A stretch of DNA of 64,000 bases from Alectoria sarmentosa. Its lineage: Eukaryota; Ascomycota; Lecanoromycetes; Lecanorales; Parmeliaceae. The notes below the pieces were generated by a model. It did no database searches and was not told the DNA's origin. It saw only the letters and a list, made by a program, of their open reading frames with translations. The position numbers and the translations under genes were made by a program. Of the stretch, positions 22,700-35,515 are shown in pieces. The stretch covers positions 1 through 64,000 of the forward strand of contig WOGZ01000112.1 of the NCBI GenBank assembly GCA_009733775.1. The letters run 5' to 3'. Every line of letters starts with the position of its first letter. Position 1 is the first letter of the stretch.

Positions 22700-25600
22700 T
22701 CAAATTGTGTAAGAAATGCGATATGCATTATTATGATTTCGATAATTATAAAATCGATGATAATAAGATTAATTCATCGATTAATAACTTTTTTAATAAT
22801 AATAATAATAAATGAAAAGATAAACGAAAGAGCGATAATAACAATAACGAAAATAATAAAAAGTTTAAATTCAACGATTTTAAGTTCAAATTGAAATTTA
22901 AGAATTTTAATATATTGAAAATTTATAATAATTGCGCGAGAGTGAATTTAAACATTTTAAATTTAAATTATCTTAATTTTTATATCATCAAATATATTAT
23001 TTATAATCGAAATAAATTTCTTAATTATTAATTATTTGAAATGTTTCACATCGTTAAAAAATATAATAAAACATTATTAATTATAATTATAAACATTATT
23101 CGCATTAAAGTTAAAAAAAATAACGATCAAATCGTGACATTGAATTTTAAAAATGTTTTATATATATTTAATAATGATTTTAATCTTATCTTTATGAAAG
23201 TTTTATTTAAAAATAATTATTTTATAAAAATTTTATTCAACGAAATCAAAATTGAGCGTGATAAAATGTAAATTATTTAACGCGATAATTTTTATATATT
23301 CGATAATAAAAATTATTTAATTTTTATTTTAACGATTATTAATATCAAGATTTTCAATTTATAATATATTTATATAAAATCTTTTAAAAAACAAAATATC
23401 GCTCGTTTCGAGAGCATATTTATTGAAATAAATTTATTCAAATTTTCGACGCTCGAAGACGTTTATGTATTTTATATAAAATTAAATCTTTATTTATTAT
23501 CTTATAAAAGACATTTAATTCTCGATAAATATGTTAACGAATTATTTTATTTCGATATTTTTGATTTTATATTAAGCGTTAACATTTATTCGAATTATCA
23601 AATAATGTTTAAATTTATAAAAAACGTCAATAAAAGATCTTATATTCATTTCGATACTCATAAAAATAAAGTTTTTAATATTTTTAAATCATTTAAAATT
23701 AATATAAAATATAATAATTTCATTATTAAACGCATTTATAATGATAAAAACATCGTGATTAAAAATCAAATTTTTAATGATTTTAAATACGATTATAAAA
23801 TAAAATGAGAATTTATTATTTTTGAAAATTCTTAAATAAATGAAATTTTTAAACGTTTAAATTAAATATTAATGATTAAAGCTCACGTTTTGTTAATAAA
23901 TAATAAATTTTCGAAATTTATAATTTTAAAATTCATTATAATTATTAATTATTTTCGCAATCGTTCGTTTATCGTAAATATAAACAAAATCTTATATGAA
24001 AGTGAGTTTGATCGCAAATTTGATTTATTTCATTTAAAACGCATTAAATAAAAAGATCTTTGCGAAAAACGTCGAATCTTTAATATTAATTAAAAAAAGT
24101 TCGATAATCGTTATAAAAAAAATCGTTTGATAAATTATGAAAATAATTTTTATCGAATGTTTATTCGAAACGATCGAATTCAACGATATTTTAATATCAA
24201 ATAAATAAATCATTATTTTAAAACGCAATCTTCAAATGAAAAATCATTTATTATTAATTAATTTTCAAAATTACGCATCGAAATCGATACGATAATAAGA
24301 ATTAAGTTTATAATAACAATTTTAAATAATATTAATAATGATATCAATAACAAAGCCCTCTTTTTTAAATTTTTCAAAAACTTTTTTTCGTCGACGATTA
24401 TTATTAACATCGCCGTCGTAATTTCAAAAACATTTTCGATTTAATGATTTTTTTAAATGTTAAAGTCGCGTATTAAAGAATTTTTTATCGTTATTATAAA
24501 TTCAATTTTTATAAATGCGTAATAAATTTTCTTTATCGAAATCGTTTTCGTCGTTATCACACTTTTAAAAGTTTTAATATTTAATTTCATTGCGTTATTA
24601 ATTAATATAAACAATTTTAAGTTATTTAAATTTTATATTTATAAAGAGATAATAATAAACGTTTTATATAAAATGAATTAATAATTGAATATAAATGAAG
24701 AATATTATTTTTTAATCGATAATAAAATTTAATATTTTTATAAATTCTTAATAAATCGTAAAGTTTTAAAAAGTAAATGAATTTATAAATTTAAATATAA
24801 TTCGATAAACGAAATAATTTAATATAAGACGCGATAAATAATTCAAGATTATATATAATGCGAAGGTATCGATTTTAAAGAAATTTTCGTTTTTGTTATT
24901 AAATTTATAAATTATAAAGTTATCTTTATTATAATAATCATTTTCGATTTAAAATTAAATTAAATAAACGTTAAAATCGCATTTTTATATGATAACGTTA
25001 AAAAAATTGTGTATATTCGTTAATTTAAAAGATATAAAAACGATATCGATAAAGTTTATCATTTTAAAAAAACGCTTTACGAATTAAAATAATCGTTTCG
25101 AATTTAATATAATATTATATTTATCTTTTTTCGAAAATTCGAATATCGTTTTTTAACGAAAGATTTTAACGTTTTTATTCACGACGAAAAGAAAATTATC
25201 GTGATTATTTATATCGACGATATTTTTATCGCGGGATTTAATTAATTCGTTATTAACAAATTCAAAAACGCTCTTAATGTTAAATTTCGAATAATGAATT
25301 TAAAATTATATATTTATTATCTAAATATAAAAATAATGCGCGATTATTAAAATCGTATTATAACGTTTAATTAAGAGAATTATTTCGAAAAGATTTTTAA
25401 GAATTATAATATATGAAGTAATTATATTAAAATTATCGATATTTTAATAAAAATTTTATATTTAAAATTCGTTATTAAAGATTTCAAAATTATTAAAAAA
25501 TCTCGCTTTTTATATTAATTCATTATTAATTCTTTAATGTACGCGATGTTAAATATTCGTTTAAATATCGTTTACGCTATTTTCGTGATTTTTTATTATA

Positions 25601-26265
25601 TTTTTAATTTTAACAACTTTTATTAAAAAATAATTAAAAGAATTTTTAAATATTTGCGAAATATATTATATTTTAAGTTTGTTTATAAAGAAAAACTCGT
25701 TTTATTACGCGAATATATTAATATCGATTGAATTAATAATTAAGACATTAAACGATTTATTTTTAATTACGTATTCAATTTTGATAATATAATTATAAAT
25801 TAATTATTTAAGTGTTAATTTATAGTAATATTATTCATTTATAAAATCGAATATATCGATTAAATTCAAATCATTAAAGAGACGATTTAATTCGAAAGAT
25901 TTTTTAATAATCTCAATTTCGTGATTTTAAAGTCGATAATTAACGCTTTTAATAACGATAATGCGATTTAAATAAAGCGCGTTTTCGTAACGTGAATTCA
26001 ATTAAAATTAGAAAATTTCATTTTCGCTTTTATTATCGTTATTTTTTAATAATAATCAAAATATCATAATTTTAATTAGAAACTTTCAATTTTATAATCG
26101 TTTTAAACACATTAATATTTAATATTATTTTATGCGCGAAAAAATCGTGAATAATGATATCGTTTTAAAATACGTTTTCATTAAAAAATAAATCGTCGAT
26201 AACTTTATAAAATCTTTATTTAAAATCAAATTTGACGTATTTCGTTAAACGCTCGATCTCGAATG
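22700..26265 (+). pseudogene. Copia gag-pol remnant
   Basis: Readable pieces with stops ignored: a protease-like block near 23,041-23,271 (TLNFKNVLYI, family TLxNVLYVP); an integrase-side block at 23,605-23,808; an RT start near 24,780; the RT active site YIDD at 25,210-25,221; downstream RT; and RNase H ending near 26,265, where the VADxxTKPL motif is seen decayed. The stops are mainly TAA/TGA at positions where Trp or Gln is expected, as RIP produces. No intact product is possible. Confidence 0.8.
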
Positions 26266-27288
26266 AATTTAAAAATAAATTTCGATTTATTATTTATAAA
26301 AGATTAAATTGTTCACGTCGTGATTTTATTAATTAATTTTTTAATTTTAATTTTTTTTAAACGATAACGATAATATTAAATAATTTAATAATAAATTTTT
26401 TCAAAAATTTATTTTAAATAATTTCGAAAAATTGAAACATCGCTCGATTATAAAAAAGAGAGATTTTTAATAAAATTAATTATCTCGCTTATCGCATTTT
26501 AAAAATTTATTAAAATAAATTTTAAGTTTTAATATAATTATTCTCGATTATCATTTTTTCAAATTTTTTTATTTATAAATTTTTATTCGAAAGATATAAT
26601 TGTCGATAATGTTTATTAAATAAACGATTTAAGAATTTAAGCGAATTAATTTATAAATTTAAAATTTATTTTTCACGAATGTAATTTAATAAAATTTAAA
26701 AAAGTTAAAATAATGTAAAATAATTAACATTTCATTTATTAAAGATTATAAATAATTATTATTTTCAAAATTCGATTATTATCGAATTTAAATTGTTTTT
26801 TCGAAAAGGTTTTTTTAAATTAATTCAATCGAAACGAAAAAATTTATAATTATTTTTTATTCGATTCAAATTAATATTGCTTTAATCAAAAATTCGTTCG
26901 ATATTTTATATTAAATTACATTTAAAAAGTTTAAAAAATAATTGTTTTTTTAAAATTATAATAGGTGCTTTAAAGCGTTATTTAAAAAATTTCTCATATT
27001 TAAATTTTTTCTTTATATTCTCACATTTATGATTTTTAAAATTTAAAATAAATATTTATAACATTATTCGATTTGCGATCGAGATAAAAATTTATAATTA
27101 TTATTTAAATTATAATTAAAAACAAAATCTTATTATAATAATTGAATTTATGAAAATAATTATATAATTATGAAATAAATAAATTTAACGTTTATTATTA
27201 TTAAAGATTTTAAATATTTAATTCGATGATCGCGCTTATCGATTCATTTAAATATAAATAATAAAAATTAACATATCAATCGTTATAT

Positions 27289-27307
27289 ATTCTCACTTTG
27301 TGAGAAT
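27289..27307. repeat. Perfect short inverted repeat
   Basis: ATTCTCAC and GTGAGAAT flank a TTT loop. It lies in non-coding DNA between the Copia pol end and the tandem arrays. It could be chance in AT-rich DNA. Confidence 0.5.
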
Positions 27308-27666
27308 TAATTTAAAATTTTTATAATATGTTTATATTTTCGATATTCATTTTTATATTAATTTCTCGTTATTTTATTATTATTATTTTATATTTTATCA
27401 TTAATACGTTTATAATATCGTCGTTTTAAATGTTAATAATATCGACGCATATAACTTTTATATCGTTTAAATTCTCGACGTTCGCATTCTAAAAGTTAAC
27501 GTCTTTAATATTTATATTTTCGACGTCTTTAACGCTTATAACGTTTTTAATTATTAATGTTTATATTTTTAAAATCATTACTTTTAATTTTCATTTCTTA
27601 ATATTTATATCACAATATTTAAATTTATAAAGAAATATTTTTGATAATTAATTTTCGATGCTTTTT

Positions 27667-27843
27667 TCTCGATGTTTATGTTTTAAAATCGATATTTTTA
27701 ATACTCATCTCTCGATGTTTATATTTTAAAGTCGATATTCTCAATATTTATCTTTCGATATTTATATTTTAAAATCGATATTTTCGATATTCATCTCTCG
27801 ATATTTATATTTTAAAGTTAATATTTTTAATAATTATTTCTTA
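27667..27843. repeat. Tandem repeat, ~43-bp unit
   Basis: About four copies of a unit containing CTCGATGTTTATATTTTAAA and then a CGATATT...ATCAT block, with substitutions. Related looser repeats extend upstream to about 27,420. Confidence 0.75.
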
Positions 27844-28140
27844 ATATTTAGGTTTTTATATCGATAAACAATGATTTATAAATTTTTCACATTTTTCTTT
27901 TTCGATATAATCGTTTTTATATATTTATTAATTATATATTAATCGATTTTTAATGTGCATTTAATAACCTGAAAATAAAATTTTCAAAAAATCTTTTTTT
28001 TGCAAAAAGTGAAATTTTTTATATGAAACATCGTAACGAATATATTTAAAAGAATATAATCGTTTTTAAATTTCGATATTTTCATTTTTATTATTCGCGA
28101 TTAATTTTATTATTATTATTTATTAAAAAAAAAAAAAAAA

Positions 28141-28705
28141 GAGAAAAAATGATTATCGTCGTTAGTTTTATTATCATTATTCGATGTTTATTTTATTTAT
28201 TCGACGCATATTTTATTATCGTTATTCGATATTTATTTTGTTTATTTAACGTTTATTTTATTATCGTTATTCGATTTTGATTTTCGCGAGAATCGAAATT
28301 CGTGTTTTTCAAAAAATATTTATTACGCGCCCGATGATCTTATTATTATTATTCGAAAATTATTTTATTATCGTTATCTTACGCTCGACTTATTATAATT
28401 ATTTAACGCTCATTTTATTATCGTTATTCGATTTTGATTTTCATAAAAATCGAAATTCGTATTTTATTAAAACATTTTCATTATGCGCTCGAGAATCTTA
28501 TTATTTTTATTCGATATTTATTATACGCTCGATAATTTCATTATCGTTATTCGATATTTATTTTAATTATTCGACACTCATTTCATTATCGTTATTCGAT
28601 TTTAATTTTCGTGAAAATTTAAATTCGTGTTTTTCGCACATTTTTATTATGCGCTCGATAATTTCATTATTGTTATTTAACGATTACTTTATTTATTCGA
28701 CGTTT
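28141..28705. repeat. Higher-order tandem repeat, ~165-bp unit
   Basis: The block TTATTCGATTTT(G/A)ATTTTC followed by AAATTCGT recurs near 28,266, 28,427 and 28,598. Shorter TTATCGTTATTCGA words lie between. The spacing is about 161 and 171 bp. It explains the Ile/Leu/Phe-rich open frame at 28,277-28,714, which is not a gene. Confidence 0.75.
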
Positions 28706-28857
28706 AACGTTTAAAAAAAAGAAAAAAGAGAAGATATAAAAAGTATTAATGTATACGATTGTAAAAAAAATGTGATTTTTCATCTTTATTATTTAGTTTT
28801 CAGCGTCATAAATGTTGAAATTCGTGATTTTGTTATATAATTTTATTCGAATAAAAA

Positions 28858-28985
28858 TGTTAAAATAATCAAGTTCGTTTCACTTTTTCTATTCGATTAT
28901 CGTCGAATGTAAACTTAATAAATTTTATATTTTATATAATATCTTAATCAAATAATTTATTATCTACTTTTAATATATTATAATA
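28858..28985 (+). repeat. Copia LTR, 5' fragment
   Basis: This matches the first ~128 bp of the LTR at 20,832 and then stops matching. It is probably what is left of the 3' LTR. Confidence 0.65.
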
Positions 28986-30092
28986 AAAATTCGTAATAAA
29001 ATCGAACGAGAATAATAATGAACTTGATTTAAAATTTGAGAATTTAAAAACGATAAAAAAAAAATTCGTCGAAAAAGAAAAAGAAAATTAATAATAATAA
29101 AAATAATAATAATAATGTTTAAATCGTTCTCGCGACGATTTTAAAACGATTTTTTTTTTAATAATTAATAATTGCGATTATTAAAGTTTATAATATATAA
29201 CTTCGATTATAAATATAAAGATATTTTTATTTTATAATTAACATCTTTTATTTTATATCATTTTTCGCAAATTATAATTATTAATTTTATTAACGTTTTA
29301 TAACACTTTCTTTATAATTATATCGCGTTTTCATAATTTTCTCGTTTTTTTTTTTTTTTTTTTTTTCAATCTCGCAACATTTCTTTCTCGATCATTTTTT
29401 TGCGATATTTTATTAATTTCTTAAATTTTTTCATTATTTTATAATATTTCATCGTTTTTCAAGTTATTTTCGATAATTTATTAAAATATTTTAATTTTAT
29501 TTTATTTATTTTTAGATTCGTTTAAATGTATCTTTAATATTTTTAATTTCTCTTTATTTTATTACGAAGAATTCTCAAAATTATCAAAATCATTTTTCAA
29601 TTCTCGATTTTATTATTAATTATTTTCTTTAAAACTTACATTTATTGTTAAGTTTTTTAAAAATGTTTTTATATTAAATAAATTTTTTTATATGCGATTT
29701 TTTTATTATTAATAACGTTACGAATTATTAATTTATTTACGACGACATTATTGATTATTTATAAAAAAAACGATTAATTTAAACGTTACGATTTCGTTAT
29801 AATAATATTACGCTTTTATTTTTATTTGCAATAATAATATCGCATTTTCGAACTTTAATAATAATATTTTTCTCGAATTATTCGATTCATTTTTTCTTTA
29901 TTTAAAATCGACGTATATTAATATAATTAATGCGTTTTTATTTATCTTTTTTAATAATAACAAATTTATTATATATAAACAAATCTTTTACATTTTTTAA
30001 ATTAAATATATTTTTGATTTTTAATAATATTAAAATAATATTTAATGCTTTTTTCAATTTTATTTTTAATATCGAATTAATTTAATACTTTT
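28986..30092. other. AT-rich DNA with long T-run
   Basis: No protein family is readable. A run of 22 T lies at 29,345-29,366. It might be the tail of an old minus-strand retroposon, but nothing else supports that. The last five bases are the target duplication of element A. Confidence 0.45.
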
Positions 30093-30287
30093 TATTATGA
30101 CAATTACGATAAATATTTATTTTATCGAGATACTTATCTCGCTTAGCAATTACACTTATTAAAAAGATATTTTATTAAATTAATGATTTAATAAATTTAT
30201 ATAAATAGTTAATTCTATCAGAAAAAATCAATTAATTTTACATTCATTTTTATAATCACATTTATAAAAGTATATACATTTATAATA
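30093..30287 (+). repeat. Element A 5' LTR
   Basis: This is 195 bp and matches 60,159-60,353; the differences I checked are transitions. Confidence 0.85.
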
Positions 30288-30999
30288 ATAATAATAACAT
30301 TTATTTAATATAATTATTATTTAATCGACTTTTGCTAAGTTAAAAACCTTTATCAACTAGCATAATAATCATCATTAATCGATTTACTAACAATCAAGTT
30401 TATCATCGTTAAGATATTGCTTATCAACTTAATTATCTCGTTAATTTCTCGTAACGTCGTCGTTTAAATCTGATAGTTACGAGATTTTATTAATTTCGAT
30501 CATTAATTCAATGACCTCATTGATTTCATTACTCGATTGATTATTAATTATCTCATAAATGATACGCTCAAATTTGTTAAAGCATTTTCCTCAATTACAA
30601 TAAGATAATAACGTATTTAATTAAAATCATTTTTATTCGATTCGCTTATCGAGTTATAATAAATCTAATTAAAAAATTAAATTATCGATCGAATAACAAT
30701 CAGATTAACAATTCGTAATTTCGAAACAATTATTAAAAATTTACGACGTTTTTTCGAAGATTCATTTTTTATCGAAATCATTTCACATAATTCGTCGATT
30801 ATTATATCTTTAATCGAAAAACTTATAATTATTAATTCGATATTTACATTTTCAAATATAAACGATTTTATTATTAAAACAATCTTTATTAAAGAGATTA
30901 TTTACAATTCATCAATCGATTTTATTAATATGTCTTTTATTATCGATTTAAATATGCAAACAATTATTAATATTGTTATAACTTAATATGTTATTAAGC

Positions 31000-33900
31000 A
31001 CTTTTCACAATCTAATTAATAAAATTCATTTAATAAATTTGAATCTTTCGAATTTATTATAATAAAAGAAGATAACGAAAATAAATTAAATGTTAATGAT
31101 TTAAGCTTTTTCGATTTTATGTATAATAATAAATTAATTAACAATAAATTAGCAATCGAGTATACTAATAAAGAGATATATTTTTATAACGTGCATTTAT
31201 TTATTAAATATGTTAAAAACCTTATTATCGTTAAAAGTGTTAATCTGATACGAGAAAATTTATAAATAAGTTTATATAACATTATCTTGAAATAATAAAT
31301 TATTGAACTCTTAATTATGAAACGTCGAATTATTAAGTTCGATAACGACGTAAATGAATAAAATACCCTATTTATCGACAGATTCAAGAAGTTTATTATG
31401 ATAATTATTAATGTTATACTTCGTGAACATTACATTTTATAAAATGTTAACACTTGACGTGAATTATGTGAACATATTTAAAAGATTCTTTATTTGATTA
31501 AAGACGCAGATATAACGCTTATTAAAAATTAGTTTAACATTATTTATAATAATATTAATTTAAAACTTCGTCGAGACATCAAAAAGTCTAAAAGAATTAT
31601 TATTATCAATTTATATTTAATAAATTTTAATAATTGTAAATACGAATAATAGATTTATGTAAGCAAGCATAAAAAAGGAAAGTTAAATATAAAAATATTA
31701 TTTTAATAAGCAAATCGATAATCTCGATTTGAAAATAATAAAGATAATTATAATTAATTTCAATATCGTCAATAAGGATAATAGTAATAAAGGCAATAAG
31801 ATATTAATTTTAATTAACAATTTTACGATTATTAATTTAATCAATTTAATTAATTTTATTATATTTTATAATCTTTCATTTCTCATTAATATAATATTAA
31901 TATTTACATTAATTAATAATTTTAATATTCAAATAAAAATCTATCATAAATAAATCAACGCTTAAACGAAAATTCATTTTAATAATTTTAAATCGTTGAT
32001 TTAAATATAAGCAGATTAAGTTTTTAATAATTTTAAGTTAATAATTAATTATAACGTTTGTTTATAATATTAATTAAGCTATTTTATAATAACAATAAAT
32101 AATCGTATTAATAGTTTTTTCAAAATAATCAATTTTGTTATTCGTAATATTCGTAACAACAATGAGTTTATTAAATAAATGAGAATGTCGAAGACAATTT
32201 CGACGACGAATATGATAAATTCGTTGGTTTTTTTTAATATTATGTTATCGAGAAATCTGTCTTGATATTTAATAAAGAGTTTATTAACTTTAATAATGAT
32301 TATGACAATATATATGACGTTCACTTCGTTAATAAAAAGGTTGATCACATATATAACAGATGCGAAACCTGTTTTTTATTAAGAAATAAGCTTTTCAAGC
32401 ATTTGCGAAGCTTATACTCGAAATAAAATTCTATTCAAATCTTATTAAAAATTATTTTTGATAAATTTGCATTTATAACATATAATGTTTATATTAATAT
32501 TATTAAATTTATTGTTGAATCACATTATAATATAAGATTTAATTATAACTTCAGAAGTTGAAAATATGTTACTTTTAAAATAAGTTTTTTATCGAATTTT
32601 AAAGTAGAGAAGAGTGAAATATCGTCAAATATAGATTATAATATCATTTTTGATAATCGAACTTATTTGTTTAAATATATATTTAAGTTAAAGATTAAAA
32701 AGATAATTATCTCGTTATTAATTAAAAAAATCGATAATAAAATTATTCGTATTAATGAGTATACTATGATGTCGATTTACGTTCAAAATACTTTTAATAA
32801 TTTAATAAAAACGACGTGTTTCATTATGAAAATTCATATTATAAATAATTTTAAAATTAATATTTTCATCGATATTAATATTATAACGTCGAAAGAAATG
32901 CTTATAAATTTAAATATTAAGGTTTTTATTTTAGCAAAGTGTTAAGAATTGTAAATTTCACTCGATGTTATTACTAAATCAAATCCTCATTTCAAATACA
33001 CAATTTATTTTAAATTTATAATTATTATAGCATCAGATATTATTATTAAAGTATTTATTGTTTATAATAACACAATTTTTATTAATAAAGATTTCTTATT
33101 TAAATCAGATTGCGCTCAAAATTTGAAATTTATCGATGAGATATTTGCGCATATTGTTAATGTTACAATTTTAATAATATAAGTTTATAACGTTATAATT
33201 GCATTAATTCGTTTATCAAAATAAATTAAATTAAAGACATTATTTGAATATGAGTATAATAACGTTTATATGATTAATATTATCGATGCTCATCTCGTTA
33301 TCAATAACGTGAGATTATGAAAAAAGAATTTTGTTAAAGGTTTTATGATAACGATAATTGCTTTTGCATTATTTTCGATTATTTTCGTAATAAAAACCTT
33401 ATTAATGCTTGAATCCTTATTAACGTTTCAACTCTTATTAAATTTCATAAAATCAACGACATTAATTGATTTATAATTTGAGCATATGTTAGATAATGAA
33501 ATTACGATTTATAATATATTCGATATAATCTTTTAAATTACTATTATAACAATTTTTTTTTCAAAGATATAAAAAAATTAAGGCGTTATAGTGAATATAT
33601 TTGAAAAGAAATGAATGTTTATTTCATTAAAGTCAAATGTTATAATTAAATCATCGCGTATATATTTAATCAATCAAAAGAATCGAGAAATCATTAATTT
33701 CACATTTGATAAACTTTATATTTAAGATAAGATGAAATGATTAAATTAATTTATTTTATATAATTATTTTATATTCGTGATTTGAAAGCAATTATCTAAC
33801 GGTAACAAAAAAAATCGAATAATCGTCGACATATGTGAGCTCAATAAGATCACAGAATTCGATATTTATTCGTTATTTTTTCAATCGAATATCATAACAA

Positions 33901-35318
33901 TGATAATCGAAACGTTATATATTTTCACAATTGACGATAATAATTATTTTCATCAATTTCGTGTTCGTTATAAAGATTAATATAAATTTATAATAATATT
34001 TCATCGAGATTAAAAGCAATTCAACGTGGTTTTTATAAAATATAAGAGATCGTTATCTTATGTGTAATGATAAATTAATTATTTATTAAAATCATTACGT
34101 GACTTTATTAAAGTTTATATCGACGATATAATAATCTTTTTTAAAACTTTATCAAAACATTTAAAGCATTTACGAAAACTTTTCATCTGATTTTGATAAC
34201 GTCGAGTTTATTTAAATTCTAAAAAATCTTTTTTAAAATATTTTTTTATGATCTTGCTCGATCAAAAAGTTGATTTTTTAAATTTATCGACGATAAAAAA
34301 AAAACTTATTATTATAATATTATTGCATTTTTCGATTTTTTTTCGCAAGCTAAAAACGTTTCTTAATTTTATAAATTGATTATAATTATTAATTTTTTAT
34401 TATACTCAGCGTGTTAATATTTTACAAATACGCAAAACGAAACTTATAAAAACATTTTTCAAGAAGTTTAAAGAGTATACACGTAAATAACAATTTAACA
34501 TTTTTTATTATAATTTTACGAAAGCAGAGATAAAAGTTTTTAAAGATTTTCAAAAAACTTTTGTTAACTCAACGTTTTTAATTTATTACGATTTTAATCG
34601 TAAACTTTATATTGATCTTGATGTTTTTAAAAAATGAAATTTTATTATCATAATTTATCACGTCATTAACGATCTCGAAGAATCTTTTTCACGTATTAAT
34701 ATATAATTTATTGTTTTTTTTAATAAAATGCTCAATTAAATCGAGCAAAATTATTAATTTATAAAGTTAAAAGTTATTAATATAATTTGAATTGTTAAAA
34801 AAATGAAATATATAATCGAATTTATCAAAAAATCATTTATAATAATATACACAAATTATTTTATTATTATATTTATATCTTATTAAATAAACCTTATTAT
34901 TTCAAGTATTAATAAATTTAATTTGCGATTTATTTGAGCATCTTAATATCTTTTTATGTTTAATTTAATAATACGTTATAAAATCGATAAAATAAACATC
35001 GTTTTTAATGTTTTATTACGATTATAAACATTAATTATAATAATAAAAGATGAATTAAATGTGTTAAAAACATTATATAAATTATCGATTTATAACTTTA
35101 AAAAATCATTTATCTTATCGAACGTATTTCGTGTCGAAATATTTATTAATTATCACATTATCTTAATAAAAATGTTAACGAATTTCAAATCACGTTTTAT
35201 TATCGAATATATAAAGAACTTTTAATGAAATAAGATTTTTGATATTATTAAAAAGGTCGCTAAAATTATTATTTCTAACATTTTTATTAATGAATTCGAG
35301 GTTGATAATAAATAGAAT
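31000..35318 (+). pseudogene. Element A gag/protease/RT/RNase H remnant
   Basis: A retropepsin-type block is readable at 32,667-32,945 (a decayed VHIINDLK...ML-type segment). RT follows, with YIDD at 34,116-34,127 and then the HLKHLRKLF connection block, and RNase H runs to about 35,200. The reading frame ends exactly at the duplication that borders element B and resumes at 58,474 in integrase. Many stops. Confidence 0.75.
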
Positions 35319-35323
35319 ATCGA

Positions 35324-35515
35324 TATTATGGTTGCTTGCTTGCTAAATAGCTTGACATTCAACATAGCGTAGCTTTTTTAGTATAAAGAATACAAGAATC
35401 ATCACACACTCAATAACATAACTTGTTTTTCTATTTTCTTTTGTCCTTTTGTTTCCGCATATCAAAAAGATCATTTCGTGATTTAAAAACCTCATTTCTA
35501 TCGAAAACCTTGTTA
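35324..35515 (+). repeat. Element B 5' LTR
   Basis: This is 192 bp. It shares long blocks (CATCACACACTCAATAACAT, CCTTTTGTTTCCGCATATCA) with 58,277-58,468 and, inverted, with 62,319-62,506. Confidence 0.88.

Larger units (their letters stand above)
20832..28985 (+). mobile_element. Decayed Ty1/Copia retrotransposon
   Basis: The 5' LTR begins TGTTAAAATAATC at 20,832. A sequence with the same start recurs at 28,858, but only about 128 bp of it match. Between them the Copia order protease, integrase, RT, RNase H can be read on the plus strand between about 22,700 and 26,265, interrupted by many stops. The 2.6 kb from the end of RNase H to the second LTR are non-coding and hold satellite-like arrays, which is unusual. 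The right boundary is therefore approximate, and the 3' LTR is truncated or broken by something unidentified. Confidence 0.65.

Noticed and set aside
27289..27307. Hairpin as terminator or origin
   Set aside because: Single short palindrome in AT-rich eukaryotic repeat DNA; no context for either role.
28277..28714. 145-residue hydrophobic open frame, looks like a membrane protein
   Set aside because: It is a translation of the ~165-bp tandem repeat; the repeating FDF...RNSYF pattern follows the DNA repeat and has no family match.
29345..29366. 22-base T-run as the poly(A) tail of a minus-strand retroposon
   Set aside because: No adjacent reverse-transcriptase trace on the minus strand and no target duplication visible.
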